Shown: piece after piece, positions 26,769 through 35,208 of the stretch | Position numbering within the stretch: the first letter of the stretch is position 1 | Layout of the letters: every line of letters starts with the position of its first letter | Notes under the pieces: generated by a model | Databases searched by the model: none | Told to the model about the DNA's origin: nothing | What the model saw: the letters and a program-made list of their open reading frames with translations, nothing else | NCBI RefSeq assembly: GCF_000626675.1 | Contig: NZ_CP006842.1 | Span: forward strand, 3,286,001-3,350,000 | Direction: 5' to 3' | Length of the DNA: 64,000 nucleotides | Origin: Corynebacterium glyciniphilum AJ 3170 | Lineage (GTDB): Bacteria; Actinomycetota; Actinomycetes; Mycobacteriales; Mycobacteriaceae | Translations under genes and position numbers: made by a program

Positions 26769-27704
26769 TCAGCCCCTCCCTGCCCGGGGCGGCTCACCGT
26801 GACCGGCCCAGTCCGTGACCTTCCACCCGTCGGCGACCACCTCGCTGAGATCCTCCGGACGGAGGGACCCACCGAGGTCGGGGACCTCGAGATCCACCCG
26901 CAGCGTGTTGGGCAGCAGCGTGCGCACCGCAAACTCGGGATCGACCCTCCCCAGGTAGGCGGCGATCAGGCGGATCACCGCACCGTGGCTGACGACCGCC
27001 AGATCCGACCCGGCGCGCTGTGCGGTGGACAGCACCGGCAGCAGGGTTCCCAGGTACCGTCCGACGACCTCTCGTCCGGTGGAAGCTCCCGGGACGGGCA
27101 GGTCCATCGATCCACCCAACCATTCGGCGAAGGTGCGGTGGTAGCCGTAGTGCGCGTCCGGATCCATCCTCATCTCGTACTGCCCCGCCGGAATCTCGGA
27201 GATCCCGGGTACCGCGCCCGGCATCACCAGAGGAAGCGGCCGGTGCAGCGCTGCCGCAGCGCCGTCGGTCAGCGTGGGACGAGTCCCCGTGCCGCCTCCG
27301 AGAGCGGCCGGAGCTCCCGCGGTCGTGGACTCTTCCGGGCCTTCCTCCCCGTGGGCGAGCCCGTCGGTGACCTCCAGCTCGGCCAGTTGTGACAGGGCGT
27401 CGGCGAAGTCACTGCCCGGCGCGGTGCGTTCCAGATGCAGCCCTCGGCCACTGCCGCCGAGGGCGATTCCGGCGGCGGTCTGACGGGCCCGCAACGCCTG
27501 CGAGGACACCATCGCCAGCGGGGCGTCCTGCCTGTCCCGCTCTTCGGCCCGATCGCCGGCCCATTCTCTGGCGAGTCGTTCCCCCGCGGCACGCGCCTGC
27601 GACCATCCGAGTTCGGTCAGCGCAGCGCCCGGCAGGCTGGTGTCCAGGGCATGGTTGACATTCGACGTGGTCTGCCCGTGGCGGATCAGCAGCAGCCGGC
27701 TCAC
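26769..27704 (-). CDS. Histidine phosphatase (phosphoglycerate-mutase superfamily)
   Basis: 311 residues. The start is a GTG at 27704 overlapping the pheA stop (GTGA), which puts the catalytic LLIRHGQTTSN at the very N-terminus; the longer reading places foreign sequence before it. The second histidine is in VVSHGAVIRLIAAYLG near residue 240. An insert of about 60 residues (rich in Gly, Thr and Ala) separates the halves, longer than in most relatives. It probably dephosphorylates a small metabolite in the cytoplasm. The pheA-phosphatase order matches what I recall from C. glutamicum. Confidence 0.9.
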   Translation of the reverse strand: MSRLLLIRHGQTTSNVNHALDTSLPGAALTELGWSQARAAGERLAREWAGDRAEERDRQDAPLAMVSSQALRARQTAAGIALGGSGRGLHLERTAPGSDFADALSQLAELEVTDGLAHGEEGPEESTTAGAPAALGGGTGTRPTLTDGAAAALHRPLPLVMPGAVPGISEIPAGQYEMRMDPDAHYGYHRTFAEWLGGSMDLPVPGASTGREVVGRYLGTLLPVLSTAQRAGSDLAVVSHGAVIRLIAAYLGRVDPEFAVRTLLPNTLRVDLEVPDLGGSLRPEDLSEVVADGWKVTDWAGHGEPPRAGRG

Positions 27705-28654
27705 GGCTGACCACCGTCCCCCAGTCCCCTCAGCCCCTGAATCCACTCCCAGGAGGCGGCGTAGTCGGGTGGCACGGAGCCGTCGGGACCGTCGACACCG
27801 CCGACCCACCCTTCCTGTGGCCAGGACCCGAGGAACCGGATGCGGTCGCAGTAGCGGTGCAGTCCCGCCAGTGCTTCAGCGACGGCGTCATCCTGCAGAT
27901 GACCGACGAGTTCCACGTGGAAGTTGTAGGTGCCCGCCTTCTCCCGGGTCGGGCGCGACTCGATGCGTGACATGTCGACACGGCGGGTGGCCAGCTCCAT
28001 CAGCGCCATCACCAGCGACGCCGGCACATTGGGAACCTGCAGGACAATGGCCGTGCGGTCATGTCCGGTGCGGGCGGTCGGCTCCTGAGGCAGGCCCACA
28101 AGGACGAAACGTGTGTGTGCCCCGGCAACGTCTGCGACGCCCTCAGCGACGGTCTCCAGCCCGTGGAGGGCACCGGCACGTGCCGGTGCCGCCGCGGCGT
28201 CCGCCTCACCCGCGGCGACAGCGGCAGCGGCGGCGCCGTTGGAGCTTGCGGGGATGAACTCTGCGTGGGGCAGATGTTCGGCGGCCCACCGCCACACCTG
28301 TGCCTGTGCGACGGGGTGAGTGGTGAACGTCCGGACGTCCTCGAGCCGGGTGCCGGGCCGTACGAGGATCGAGAACACGACAGGGACATCGTGTTCCCGC
28401 AGGATCTGCACCGGTGCTCCGTCAGCCAGGGAGTCGAAGGTCTGCGTGACCGGGCCGTCGACGCTGCTTTCCAGCGCGACGACGGCCCGGTCCACCTCGC
28501 CACACCGGACCAGGTCGAGTGCCTCCGCCGGGGAGGCTACGGTGCGGTGGGCGACATCCTCCGGCAGGTGGCCGGCGGCCGTCAGGTTCAGGACGGCCTG
28601 TTCGGTGAAGGTTCCGCGTGGGCCGAGATAGGCCACCGTCTCGATGTCGCTCAT
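27701..28654 (-). CDS. pheA: Prephenate dehydratase
   Basis: 317 residues. It opens with VAYLGPRGTFTEQAVLNL, the prephenate dehydratase signature, and carries the catalytic region near NGAAAAAVAAGEADAA, somewhat alanine-enriched. The C-terminal ACT domain, containing NVPASLVMALMELATRRVDM and the ESRPTREKAGTYNF block (normally ESRP), binds phenylalanine for feedback inhibition. There is no chorismate mutase domain, as usual in corynebacteria. It converts prephenate to phenylpyruvate. It is divergent from an amidase gene with a short palindrome in the 36-base gap, and translationally coupled to the phosphatase gene behind. Confidence 0.96.
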   Translation of the reverse strand: MSDIETVAYLGPRGTFTEQAVLNLTAAGHLPEDVAHRTVASPAEALDLVRCGEVDRAVVALESSVDGPVTQTFDSLADGAPVQILREHDVPVVFSILVRPGTRLEDVRTFTTHPVAQAQVWRWAAEHLPHAEFIPASSNGAAAAAVAAGEADAAAAPARAGALHGLETVAEGVADVAGAHTRFVLVGLPQEPTARTGHDRTAIVLQVPNVPASLVMALMELATRRVDMSRIESRPTREKAGTYNFHVELVGHLQDDAVAEALAGLHRYCDRIRFLGSWPQEGWVGGVDGPDGSVPPDYAASWEWIQGLRGLGDGGQP

Positions 28655-28663
28655 GACACCAAC

Positions 28664-28680
28664 CTACCGGGCGCCGGTAG
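28664..28680. promoter_or_regulatory. Short palindrome between divergent pheA and amidase genes
   Basis: CTACCGG-GCG-CCGGTAG, perfect 7-bp arms around 3 bases, fills much of the 36-base gap between the two starts. It could be an operator or a small hairpin in the 5' end of one transcript. Confidence 0.4.
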
Positions 28681-28690
28681 TGTGACCGAC

Positions 28691-30127
28691 ATGAAACCCC
28701 CACCACCCAGGGAAGGCGCTGCCGGCACGGACGGCACCGGCAGTACCGCCAGTGCCGGCAGTACCGAGGCCGTGTCGCTGCGACTCGCGCGCCTGAGCGC
28801 ACGCACCGGATTGTCCCCCGAAGAACTGGGGGTGGCCAGGATCTACGACAGGGCTCACGAAGATCGTCGGGAGCACGGCCCGCTGCGCGGACTGGACGTT
28901 CTGGTCAAGGACCTCAACCGGGTCGGCGGTGAGGTCACGACCTTCGGCTCTGTCGGACACGCCGTGGTGGCGGAGACCGACGACACCGCCGTGACCCGGC
29001 TGTTGGAGGAAGGTGCCAGACTGGTCGGTGCCAGCGTCACCGCCGAATTCGGGGCGACGGTCTACACCGAACCCGCGCACGGTCCTGGGCCGGTGAATCC
29101 GATCGACCGGCGAATGACGTCCGGCGGGTCCTCGTCCGGCGCTGCGGTGGCCGTGGCACGGGGCATCGTCGACGTCGCCCACGCCAGCGACGGCGGCGGG
29201 TCAATCCGCGTGCCCGCCGCAGCCGTGGGACTACCCGGGCTGAAACCCGCACACAACGTGGACAACGGCGGTCTGCCGAATCCGGCGGCGCAGGGATTCA
29301 TCGCCCGCGATCTCGACCTCACCGCCCGCGCCTACGGGATCTCCGGGAGGTCTTCCCCGTCCTCCCCGCCGTCCCCGACGCGCCCGCTACGGCTGGGGCA
29401 CACCAACCGTCCGTTCCACACCACCACCGCAGTAGAGCCGACGGTAGCCAACGCCACGGCGGCAGCCGCGTCTCTTCTGGTCACCCACCCCGCTGTCAGC
29501 GGTGTCCGACCGGTGACGGCCCCGTACCCGGTGGAGCACTTCGACGTGTACTCGCGCGTCATGGCGGCCCGGTGCCGCGACCTGCCTGATCCTGCGACGA
29601 CGATGCCGACGTGGTTGAGGCAACAGGGCCTGGACCTCACCCCTGCTGAGATCGCCGCCGCCACCGACGCGGTGTCTGCACTGCCCGGGGATATCCTCAC
29701 TGCATGGGACGGTGACGCCGACGGACCTGTGGACGTGGTCGTAACTCCGATGCTGGCATGTGCCCCACCCCGGATCGGCGCCTTCTCCCGCGCACCGGGA
29801 CCGGAGACCCGTGATCCCGCTGCAGACTTCCAGGCGCAGACCGCGTGGACGCCCTGGGCCACACTCTGGAACCTCACGGGGTGGGCGGGGCTCTCCGTGC
29901 CCCTGGTGTCCCCCGACGCCGCGCCCGGTCGGTGGCCGGTCTCGGTACACCTGGGCGCTGTCGCCGACCGGGTCTCTGCGGCTGAACTCCTGGACCTGGC
30001 ACACCACCTGCAGGAGACCATGGCGCGGATGGTGGACGCCGACGCATCCGTGCTCGACGCCGTCACCCTTGCCGGCCCCGGTGATCTCGATGCATTGATC
30101 GAGGCCCCCTCCAGGGACGGGCAATGA
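28691..30127 (+). CDS. Amidase (amidase-signature family)
   Basis: 478 residues from ATG 28691; the longer reading overlaps pheA on the other strand. The Ser-cisSer-Lys triad is recognisable: Lys in VLVKDLN, cis-Ser in [14 protein letters not shown] and nucleophile Ser in [21 protein letters not shown]. It hydrolyses an amide bond of unknown substrate; GatA-type function is unlikely because gatB/C are absent nearby and the N-terminus is different. The first 25 residues are a Gly/Ser/Thr/Ala-rich stretch that may not be translated or may be disordered. It overlaps the next gene by ATGA. Confidence 0.9.
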   Translation: MKPPPPREGAAGTDGTGSTASAGSTEAVSLRLARLSARTGLSPEELGVARIYDRAHEDRREHGPLRGLDVLVKDLNRVGGEVTTFGSVGHAVVAETDDTAVTRLLEEGARLVGASVTAEFGATVYTEPAHGPGPVNPIDRRMTSGGSSSGAAVAVARGIVDVAHASDGGGSIRVPAAAVGLPGLKPAHNVDNGGLPNPAAQGFIARDLDLTARAYGISGRSSPSSPPSPTRPLRLGHTNRPFHTTTAVEPTVANATAAAASLLVTHPAVSGVRPVTAPYPVEHFDVYSRVMAARCRDLPDPATTMPTWLRQQGLDLTPAEIAAATDAVSALPGDILTAWDGDADGPVDVVVTPMLACAPPRIGAFSRAPGPETRDPAADFQAQTAWTPWATLWNLTGWAGLSVPLVSPDAAPGRWPVSVHLGAVADRVSAAELLDLAHHLQETMARMVDADASVLDAVTLAGPGDLDALIEAPSRDGQ

Positions 30128-30876
30128 AGCGGTCCGATCAACGTGCGCTCCGGTGGGAGCTGGTCATCGTCCTCGCTGTCACCTTCGGTGCCTCCGGGGT
30201 TCGCTCGGCGTTACGGCTCCTCGAGGCAGCCACGATGCCGGAAGACCTCAACGAACAGAGCACCACTCTCAATGCTCGCCAGTCGACCCTGACCTGGCTC
30301 GATCCCGCATTCCAGTTGGTCTCCACCGGTGTTCTCGTCGCATGGGGCGGGTTGGCGCTGTTCCTGCTGCTACGGCATGTTCCTCCCGCATTGTCCGGGG
30401 TACCTGGGAGCTCCTTCCGCCCCCGGTGGCGCGACGCCCTCCCCGGGGCCGGCCTGGCCGCACTGATAGGTATCCCCGGGCTGGCCTTCTATGTCGGAGC
30501 GGTTCAGCTGGGGCTGTCCAAGGAGGTCATCCCGACCGGATTGGACCGCAGCATCCAGGACCTGCTGCTGCTGATCCTGAACTCCTGGGCGAACGGCTTC
30601 GCCGAGGAGATCCTCGTGGTGGCATGGCTGTGCTGCCGACTCCGCCAACTCCGGGTGCCGTGGGTGTGGATCTTCCTGGCATCGGCGGTACTGCGCGGAA
30701 GCTACCATCTCTACCAGGGGTATTCCGCCGGTCTGGGCAACATGGTGATGGGGCTGGTGTTTGTCTGGTTCTTCTATCGCACCGGCCGGGTGTGGCCGTT
30801 GATCATCGCACACGGGGTGATCGACACCGTGGCGTTCGTGGGCTACCAGATACTGGGCTCCACGCCGGGCCTGTGA
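30124..30876 (+). CDS. CPBP-family intramembrane protease-like protein
   Basis: 250 residues, about seven membrane helices. The CPBP (Rce1-like) motifs are present but altered: the glutamate pair is in NGFAEEILVVAW, where the usual EExxxR lacks the arginine; motif 2 is GSYHLYQGY and motif 3 is IAHGVIDTVAF. The two glutamates and two histidines thought to be catalytic are all there. Possible roles are membrane-protein processing or self-immunity to a bacteriocin; neither is shown by context. Translationally coupled to the amidase gene and followed by a strong bidirectional hairpin. Confidence 0.82.
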   Translation: MKRSDQRALRWELVIVLAVTFGASGVRSALRLLEAATMPEDLNEQSTTLNARQSTLTWLDPAFQLVSTGVLVAWGGLALFLLLRHVPPALSGVPGSSFRPRWRDALPGAGLAALIGIPGLAFYVGAVQLGLSKEVIPTGLDRSIQDLLLLILNSWANGFAEEILVVAWLCCRLRQLRVPWVWIFLASAVLRGSYHLYQGYSAGLGNMVMGLVFVWFFYRTGRVWPLIIAHGVIDTVAFVGYQILGSTPGL

Positions 30877-30924
30877 AGTCCGCAGGTCGGTGTACCCGTG
30901 TGCCCCCTCATGCCACTGACACGA

Positions 30925-30982
30925 TCTGAGTCACCGCACAGAACAGAAAACGCCTCCGAATCGTTCTGGGCGGTGACTCAGA
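30925..30982. terminator. Bidirectional hairpin between convergent CPBP and acyl-CoA ligase genes
   Basis: A 20-base arm at 30925-30944 (beginning TCTGAGTCACCGC) pairs with 30963-30982 with one mismatch around an 18-base loop. No T-tract. It lies in the gap between two convergent genes. Confidence 0.75.
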
Positions 30983-31010
30983 CGACAACACCGGAACCGG
31001 ACGGCGTCGC

Positions 31011-32657
31011 TCAGCCGAAGGCCTCCAGCTCCCGCTTGACGACCTTACCGATCGGGTTGCGCGGCAGCGGCTGGTCCATCAGCACCACGTCGCGCGGGAC
31101 AGCCGGAGCCATGAAGTTCTCCCGCACATGGGTGCGGATGTCGTCCTCACTCAGGTCGGCGGACCCGTCAGTGACGACATACGCCTTGACGCGCTGGAAC
31201 TTCTCGTCGTCTTCCACCCCGACACAGTAGGACTCCGCGACACCGTCTACCCGGTCAATGATGTCGGACACAGAGGTCGGCCAGATGTTCTCTCCACCGA
31301 CGATGATCATGTCGTTATTGCGCCCCAGCACGCGCAGGCGGCCGGTCTGCGGATCAATGACGCCCTTGTCACCGAGGTCCAGCATCCCGTCGCGGTAATC
31401 GGGCTTGTCCCGGTTACCGAGGTATCCCTTCATCGACATCGCATTGTGGGCGTGGATGATACCGACCTCGCCGGGAGCCACCGGTTTCCCGGTCTCCGGG
31501 TCGAGCAGTTCCAGGCGGCCGTTCCAGACCCGGTGTCCGGCGGTAAGCGGATCTTCCGTGAGATCCTCCGGGGTAGCGTAGGCCACGAGCAGGCCTTCGG
31601 TGGAACCGTAGCCGCTGGACAGGATGTTGCCGTAGCGCTCCTGCAGACCGCGCACGAGGTCTTCGCTCATGGCGTTCCCGGCGTTGAGGATCCACGTCAT
31701 CGTCGACAGGTCATAGGATCCGTCGTCCACGGCCAGAACGTCCTTGAGGAAGACCGCAGAGCTGAGCATGCCGGTGCACTTGTAGTCCTGCACCTGCTTC
31801 AGGACAACGTCCGGCTTGAAGACACGCTGAGTGACCAGGGTGCAGCCCGCGGTGATCGCCAGGACCGCGGCGCCCCAGCCGAGCACGTGGAAAAGGCTGG
31901 CGGTGAGCTGGAGCCGGTCACCGGCCTTGACCCCCAGGCCCTTGAGCACGGGGCCGAGGACGCCGACGGGGAAACTGGGTTCCGTGTGCTGGACAGCCTT
32001 CGGCGTTCCGCTGGTACCGGAGGACATCAGGATGACCCCACCCTGATTCGGACGTCCCGGGAACGCGTTGTCGTGGTCACCCGGGTTTGCCCAGAAGTCC
32101 TCGATGGTCGGGTAGTCAATGTCCGTACGGTGCCCCTCGGCGGCGTCCGCGTGGACGAGGGTCGCGCCGAAGTCACTGAGATCTTCAGGAAAACGGTCGT
32201 CGAACTCGGAGTCGTAGAAGATGACGTCGAGCTTGTGCTCCCGGACGATCTCGGCGATCTGGTTCTTACTGGCCCCGACGTTCAGCAGGAACACGGTGTA
32301 GCCGAGGTAGCCCTTGGCCGCCAGGGGGAAGAGGAACCCACGGCCGTTGCGGGCCATGATGCCGACACGGCTGTCGGAGGTGATGCCGTGGCTGGCCAGC
32401 GTGTGAGCGGTGAGCCGGGAGTATTTGGCCAACTCCTGGTACGTCAGCTCACCGTCGTCGTCGACGAGAGCCAGACGCGAGGGGAAACGGGCGGCGGACC
32501 CCTCAAGGAGACCGGCGAGACTGGTGCCGTAACGTCCCAGTGCCTTGGCCACCCCCAGGCCACTGGCAAGATTGGATCCCTTGAGGAATCCGGTGTCTAC
32601 GAAGGCCTTGGCTCCCTTTGCAGCACCTTTGAGGTCATAGGACAGCTGTTCAAACAC
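31011..32657 (-). CDS. AMP-dependent acyl-CoA synthetase (FadD-like)
   Basis: 548 residues from GTG 32657 with AGGAG five bases upstream; the longer reading has no ribosome site. The ATP-binding loop is LMSSGTSGTPKAV, the A5 block is GYGSTEGLL and the hinge is NNDMIIVGGENIWP. N-terminal 50 residues are Gly/Ala-rich helices (KGAAKGAKAFVDTGF) of the kind found in FadD enzymes of mycolate bacteria. It activates a fatty acid to acyl-CoA or acyl-AMP. Transcribed alone from a long AT-richer divergent region. It differs clearly from the 7652-9364 ligase. Confidence 0.9.
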   Translation of the reverse strand: MFEQLSYDLKGAAKGAKAFVDTGFLKGSNLASGLGVAKALGRYGTSLAGLLEGSAARFPSRLALVDDDGELTYQELAKYSRLTAHTLASHGITSDSRVGIMARNGRGFLFPLAAKGYLGYTVFLLNVGASKNQIAEIVREHKLDVIFYDSEFDDRFPEDLSDFGATLVHADAAEGHRTDIDYPTIEDFWANPGDHDNAFPGRPNQGGVILMSSGTSGTPKAVQHTEPSFPVGVLGPVLKGLGVKAGDRLQLTASLFHVLGWGAAVLAITAGCTLVTQRVFKPDVVLKQVQDYKCTGMLSSAVFLKDVLAVDDGSYDLSTMTWILNAGNAMSEDLVRGLQERYGNILSSGYGSTEGLLVAYATPEDLTEDPLTAGHRVWNGRLELLDPETGKPVAPGEVGIIHAHNAMSMKGYLGNRDKPDYRDGMLDLGDKGVIDPQTGRLRVLGRNNDMIIVGGENIWPTSVSDIIDRVDGVAESYCVGVEDDEKFQRVKAYVVTDGSADLSEDDIRTHVRENFMAPAVPRDVVLMDQPLPRNPIGKVVKRELEAFG

Positions 32658-33048
32658 TGTCGCTCCTTTTCTGAGTCTGTCGTTCGGTGGTCTCGGTGGT
32701 CTCGTACTCAGTCGTCTCGTGCTCCCCGTGAAACGTACGCGCGGCATGACGAAAGGCGGACGTCGGGTCGGCGCGCCAGGGCCGGGGTCGGCAAACTACT
32801 TTCGCCTACCATACCGGGCCGACGCCGTTCGGCGTTACCCGGCCGTCCCCGGCGCGGGCGACACACTCAGCCACATGCACAACAAATGCAACTTTAGCCA
32901 CAGGGGTTACATTCTGGAGGATTAGTCGATAAAGTCACGCTAATGTAACGTCGTTGTCCCAGGAAACGGTTTAGAACACCGGATCCGTCTACGGCTTGTC
33001 GGGGACACGTCGGGACACATGACACGTTTCAGGAGAGGAACCTCAGAA
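32658..33048. other. Long divergent intergenic region with an 8-bp inverted repeat
   Basis: 391 bases without a credible gene, separating the acyl-CoA ligase (leftward) and the SGNH hydrolase (rightward). The stretch about 32880-32990 is distinctly AT-richer than its surroundings. GTTACATT (32906-32913) is mirrored by AATGTAAC (32942-32949), 28 bases apart. At 33001-33022 the near-repeat GGGGACACGTC/GGGACACAT precedes the AGGAGAGG ribosome site of the hydrolase. I could not settle on promoter hexamers. Confidence 0.5.
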
Positions 33049-33915
33049 ATGAGCGCACGACACCGCACGGCCTCGCGGGCAGGCCGCCGCATCGCCGGAC
33101 TTGCAGCCGCCGCAGTGGCCACCGTCGCCGCCCTGTCCGGCACGCTGCTCTCGGCACCGGAGAGCCAGGCCGCCCCCGGTAACACCGTTGTCCTCGGCGA
33201 CTCCATCGTCGCCAACCCGGACATCTATAACTACCTCGCCGGCAAGGGTCTCCCCTTGCCTGACCCGATCCTCAGCGGTTCCGGTTGCGGCACAGACAAC
33301 CGGTTCGCCAACTCCTACGGCCAGGCATCCGGCAAGCACGTCGACAACTACTCCTGTGCCGGCGGTTCCTACCGCACCGGTGGCATGCACGTCACCGAGC
33401 AGGCAGACCGCGCCAACCGCGGCGGCGCCCTGAACGCCGGCACCAACGAGGTCGTCATCTGGGCAGGCGCCAACGACACCTACCCCTACATCCTCGGCGA
33501 CAAGCTGCCGGTCCCGCAGATCGAGCGCCAGCTGCGCGATTCGGTGAACCGCACCGTCTCCCACGTCAAGCGTCTCGCGCCCAACGCCAACGTGAAGGTG
33601 CTCGGCTTCCCGCACATCACCAACGGCGCCGGTCAGGTCTGCCCGATCAACGTCATCCCGAACGTGCAGGTTCCGAGCGCGCTGATCCAGATCTCCGATG
33701 TCGAGTGGGCCCTGGAACGGGGACTGCGCGACGGCGCCACCAGCGCCGGCGGCAACTTCGTCGATCTCAAGGGGCCGAGCCGCGGCCACGAGATGTGCTC
33801 GAATGACCGGTGGGTCGTCGGCCTGATCGACACCACCTCGGAGCGTCGTAACCTCCCGCTGCACATGACCGACACCGGTCTGCGCGCCATGGGACGCGCC
33901 GCCGCGAACGCCTGA
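33049..33915 (+). CDS. Secreted SGNH/GDSL-type hydrolase
   Basis: 288 residues from ATG 33049 with AGGAGAGG upstream. A classical signal peptide (Arg-rich, then a long Ala/Val helix) ends near SQAAPG, so the enzyme is exported. VVLGDSIVANPD carries the nucleophile Ser block; WAGANDTYPY gives the block III GxND; PLHMTDTGLR is the likely His-containing block V. Six or more cysteines suggest disulfides. The family hydrolyses lipid or cell-wall esters; mycolate ester hydrolysis is a reasonable guess in this genus but unsupported. Followed by a strong hairpin. Confidence 0.88.
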   Translation: MSARHRTASRAGRRIAGLAAAAVATVAALSGTLLSAPESQAAPGNTVVLGDSIVANPDIYNYLAGKGLPLPDPILSGSGCGTDNRFANSYGQASGKHVDNYSCAGGSYRTGGMHVTEQADRANRGGALNAGTNEVVIWAGANDTYPYILGDKLPVPQIERQLRDSVNRTVSHVKRLAPNANVKVLGFPHITNGAGQVCPINVIPNVQVPSALIQISDVEWALERGLRDGATSAGGNFVDLKGPSRGHEMCSNDRWVVGLIDTTSERRNLPLHMTDTGLRAMGRAAANA

Positions 33916-33935
33916 CACTTCCTAGTGTCCCCGCC

Positions 33936-33976
33936 ACCGGGGCCCGACGGTCTTCTTCTGACCGTCGGGCCCCGGT
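33936..33976. terminator. 17-bp perfect hairpin after the SGNH hydrolase gene
   Basis: Bases 33936-33952 and 33960-33976 are perfect reverse complements (17 bp, very GC-rich) around the loop TTCTTCT. A smaller hairpin, GACACT/AGTGTC at 33914-33929, precedes it and overlaps the stop codon. The long stem ends 17 bases before the next gene's ATG, so it could also sit in that gene's leader. Confidence 0.75.
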
Positions 33977-33993
33977 TGCTTACGCTGGGACAC

Positions 33994-35202
33994 ATGAAGC
34001 TGGACGGAATGACGTTGCTGGAGGGCCCTCGAAGCCGACGGATGGTGCTGGAGTACATTCTCGCCTGCGAGGAACGCCACGTCCGCGACAACGGGGAAAC
34101 AGCACAGGCGCTGTGGGGCATGGTCCGACAGGCTGCCGACCACCTGGTTCCCGTCCCTGAGGCCCGGACATACGCGTTCTGGTCGTCTGCTACCCCCGAC
34201 AGCCCGTCACGAATCTACGAGGCCCCTGCCTCCCCACCGGACCCGGATTCCAGAATCACCCCGGAACGGGTTGCCGAGCAGATCCGCCGTACAACCCTGC
34301 TGCCCCCGGACCCCGCTCTGCTACTGGCCGCACTCACCGCGTCGGTCGAATCCGCCGCGTACTGGCGGCACCCCGTGGGCCAGGATGTCCTCGCCAACGT
34401 TTCCTCCGTGCGCGAGGCGCTGAAGAAGGCGGCCCGCCTCATCGCGGAATCTTCAGATACCCGTTGGTGGTCTACCCCAGCCGACCTTGCCGACCAGTGG
34501 TTCGTCTACTGGGGCAACAGCAGTGAGCCGGCCCCGAGCACACGACGCCGTGGGCTCAGTGACTGCGACTTCCTCGAGAAGCTCACGTCCTGGCGAATCG
34601 ACCAGAAACGGATGGAAGAGAAGTACCGTCGGTCGGCAACCGAATCACCCCTCTCCGGCTCCGGGGGAGCATGGTGGACAACGCCTCCCGCGCCGGCGAT
34701 CCCCTCAACCAGGATATTTCCCGGAACAGACATGCCGGCGGGAGTTCCGCTCCAGGAGGACCGTTTCGGCGACATGGCCCATGCCTTCTCTTACACGCCG
34801 CCGCCGAATCCTCGCATCTACGAGATCAACGAGCCGGCGGACTGGGTCCGCCTGTGCGATGAGTTTCCCCTCGATCAGACGTATACGCTACGGAGGGAAT
34901 GGTTCAGAGTCACCGGTCGTGACGGCCGATGGATAGTACCGGACTGGTCTGCAGTTGCGGAGAAGTGGGAGGCCGTCCATCTGACGGTCGCCGGATACCT
35001 GCGAACCGCCACCCGTGCAGTTCCGGTGGGCGCTCCTCCCGACGGCAACCTGTCTCCGGCACCTGCGGAGACAATGATGGCCGGTTGGTCACCGGACGAG
35101 ACCTGGTGGTTCCGGGAGCGCGAGGCAGGGCCGTTTACCGGTGGCGCCCGTCGGTGGACTGACCACGGCGCCGGCGAACTTGCTCCAGACGTCGGAGAGT
35201 AG
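33994..35202 (+). CDS. Hypothetical protein of unknown function
   Basis: 402 residues from ATG 33994; the ribosome site is poor (GGGA). I recognise no domain. It is soluble, with no signal peptide or membrane helix, and unusually rich in Trp (for example SSDTRWWSTPADLADQWFVY and ETWWFREREAG), Pro and Arg. The N-terminal 110 residues look helical (SRRMVLEYILACEERHV); the middle carries short WWxTP-like repeats (RWWSTP, AWWTTP). Codon use matches its neighbours, so it is a real gene. The short gap after the SGNH hydrolase contains a terminator-like hairpin, so it may be independently expressed. Repeated WW motifs hint at a binding rather than enzymatic role. Confidence 0.75.
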   Translation: MKLDGMTLLEGPRSRRMVLEYILACEERHVRDNGETAQALWGMVRQAADHLVPVPEARTYAFWSSATPDSPSRIYEAPASPPDPDSRITPERVAEQIRRTTLLPPDPALLLAALTASVESAAYWRHPVGQDVLANVSSVREALKKAARLIAESSDTRWWSTPADLADQWFVYWGNSSEPAPSTRRRGLSDCDFLEKLTSWRIDQKRMEEKYRRSATESPLSGSGGAWWTTPPAPAIPSTRIFPGTDMPAGVPLQEDRFGDMAHAFSYTPPPNPRIYEINEPADWVRLCDEFPLDQTYTLRREWFRVTGRDGRWIVPDWSAVAEKWEAVHLTVAGYLRTATRAVPVGAPPDGNLSPAPAETMMAGWSPDETWWFREREAGPFTGGARRWTDHGAGELAPDVGE

Positions 35203-35208
35203 TCCCGG

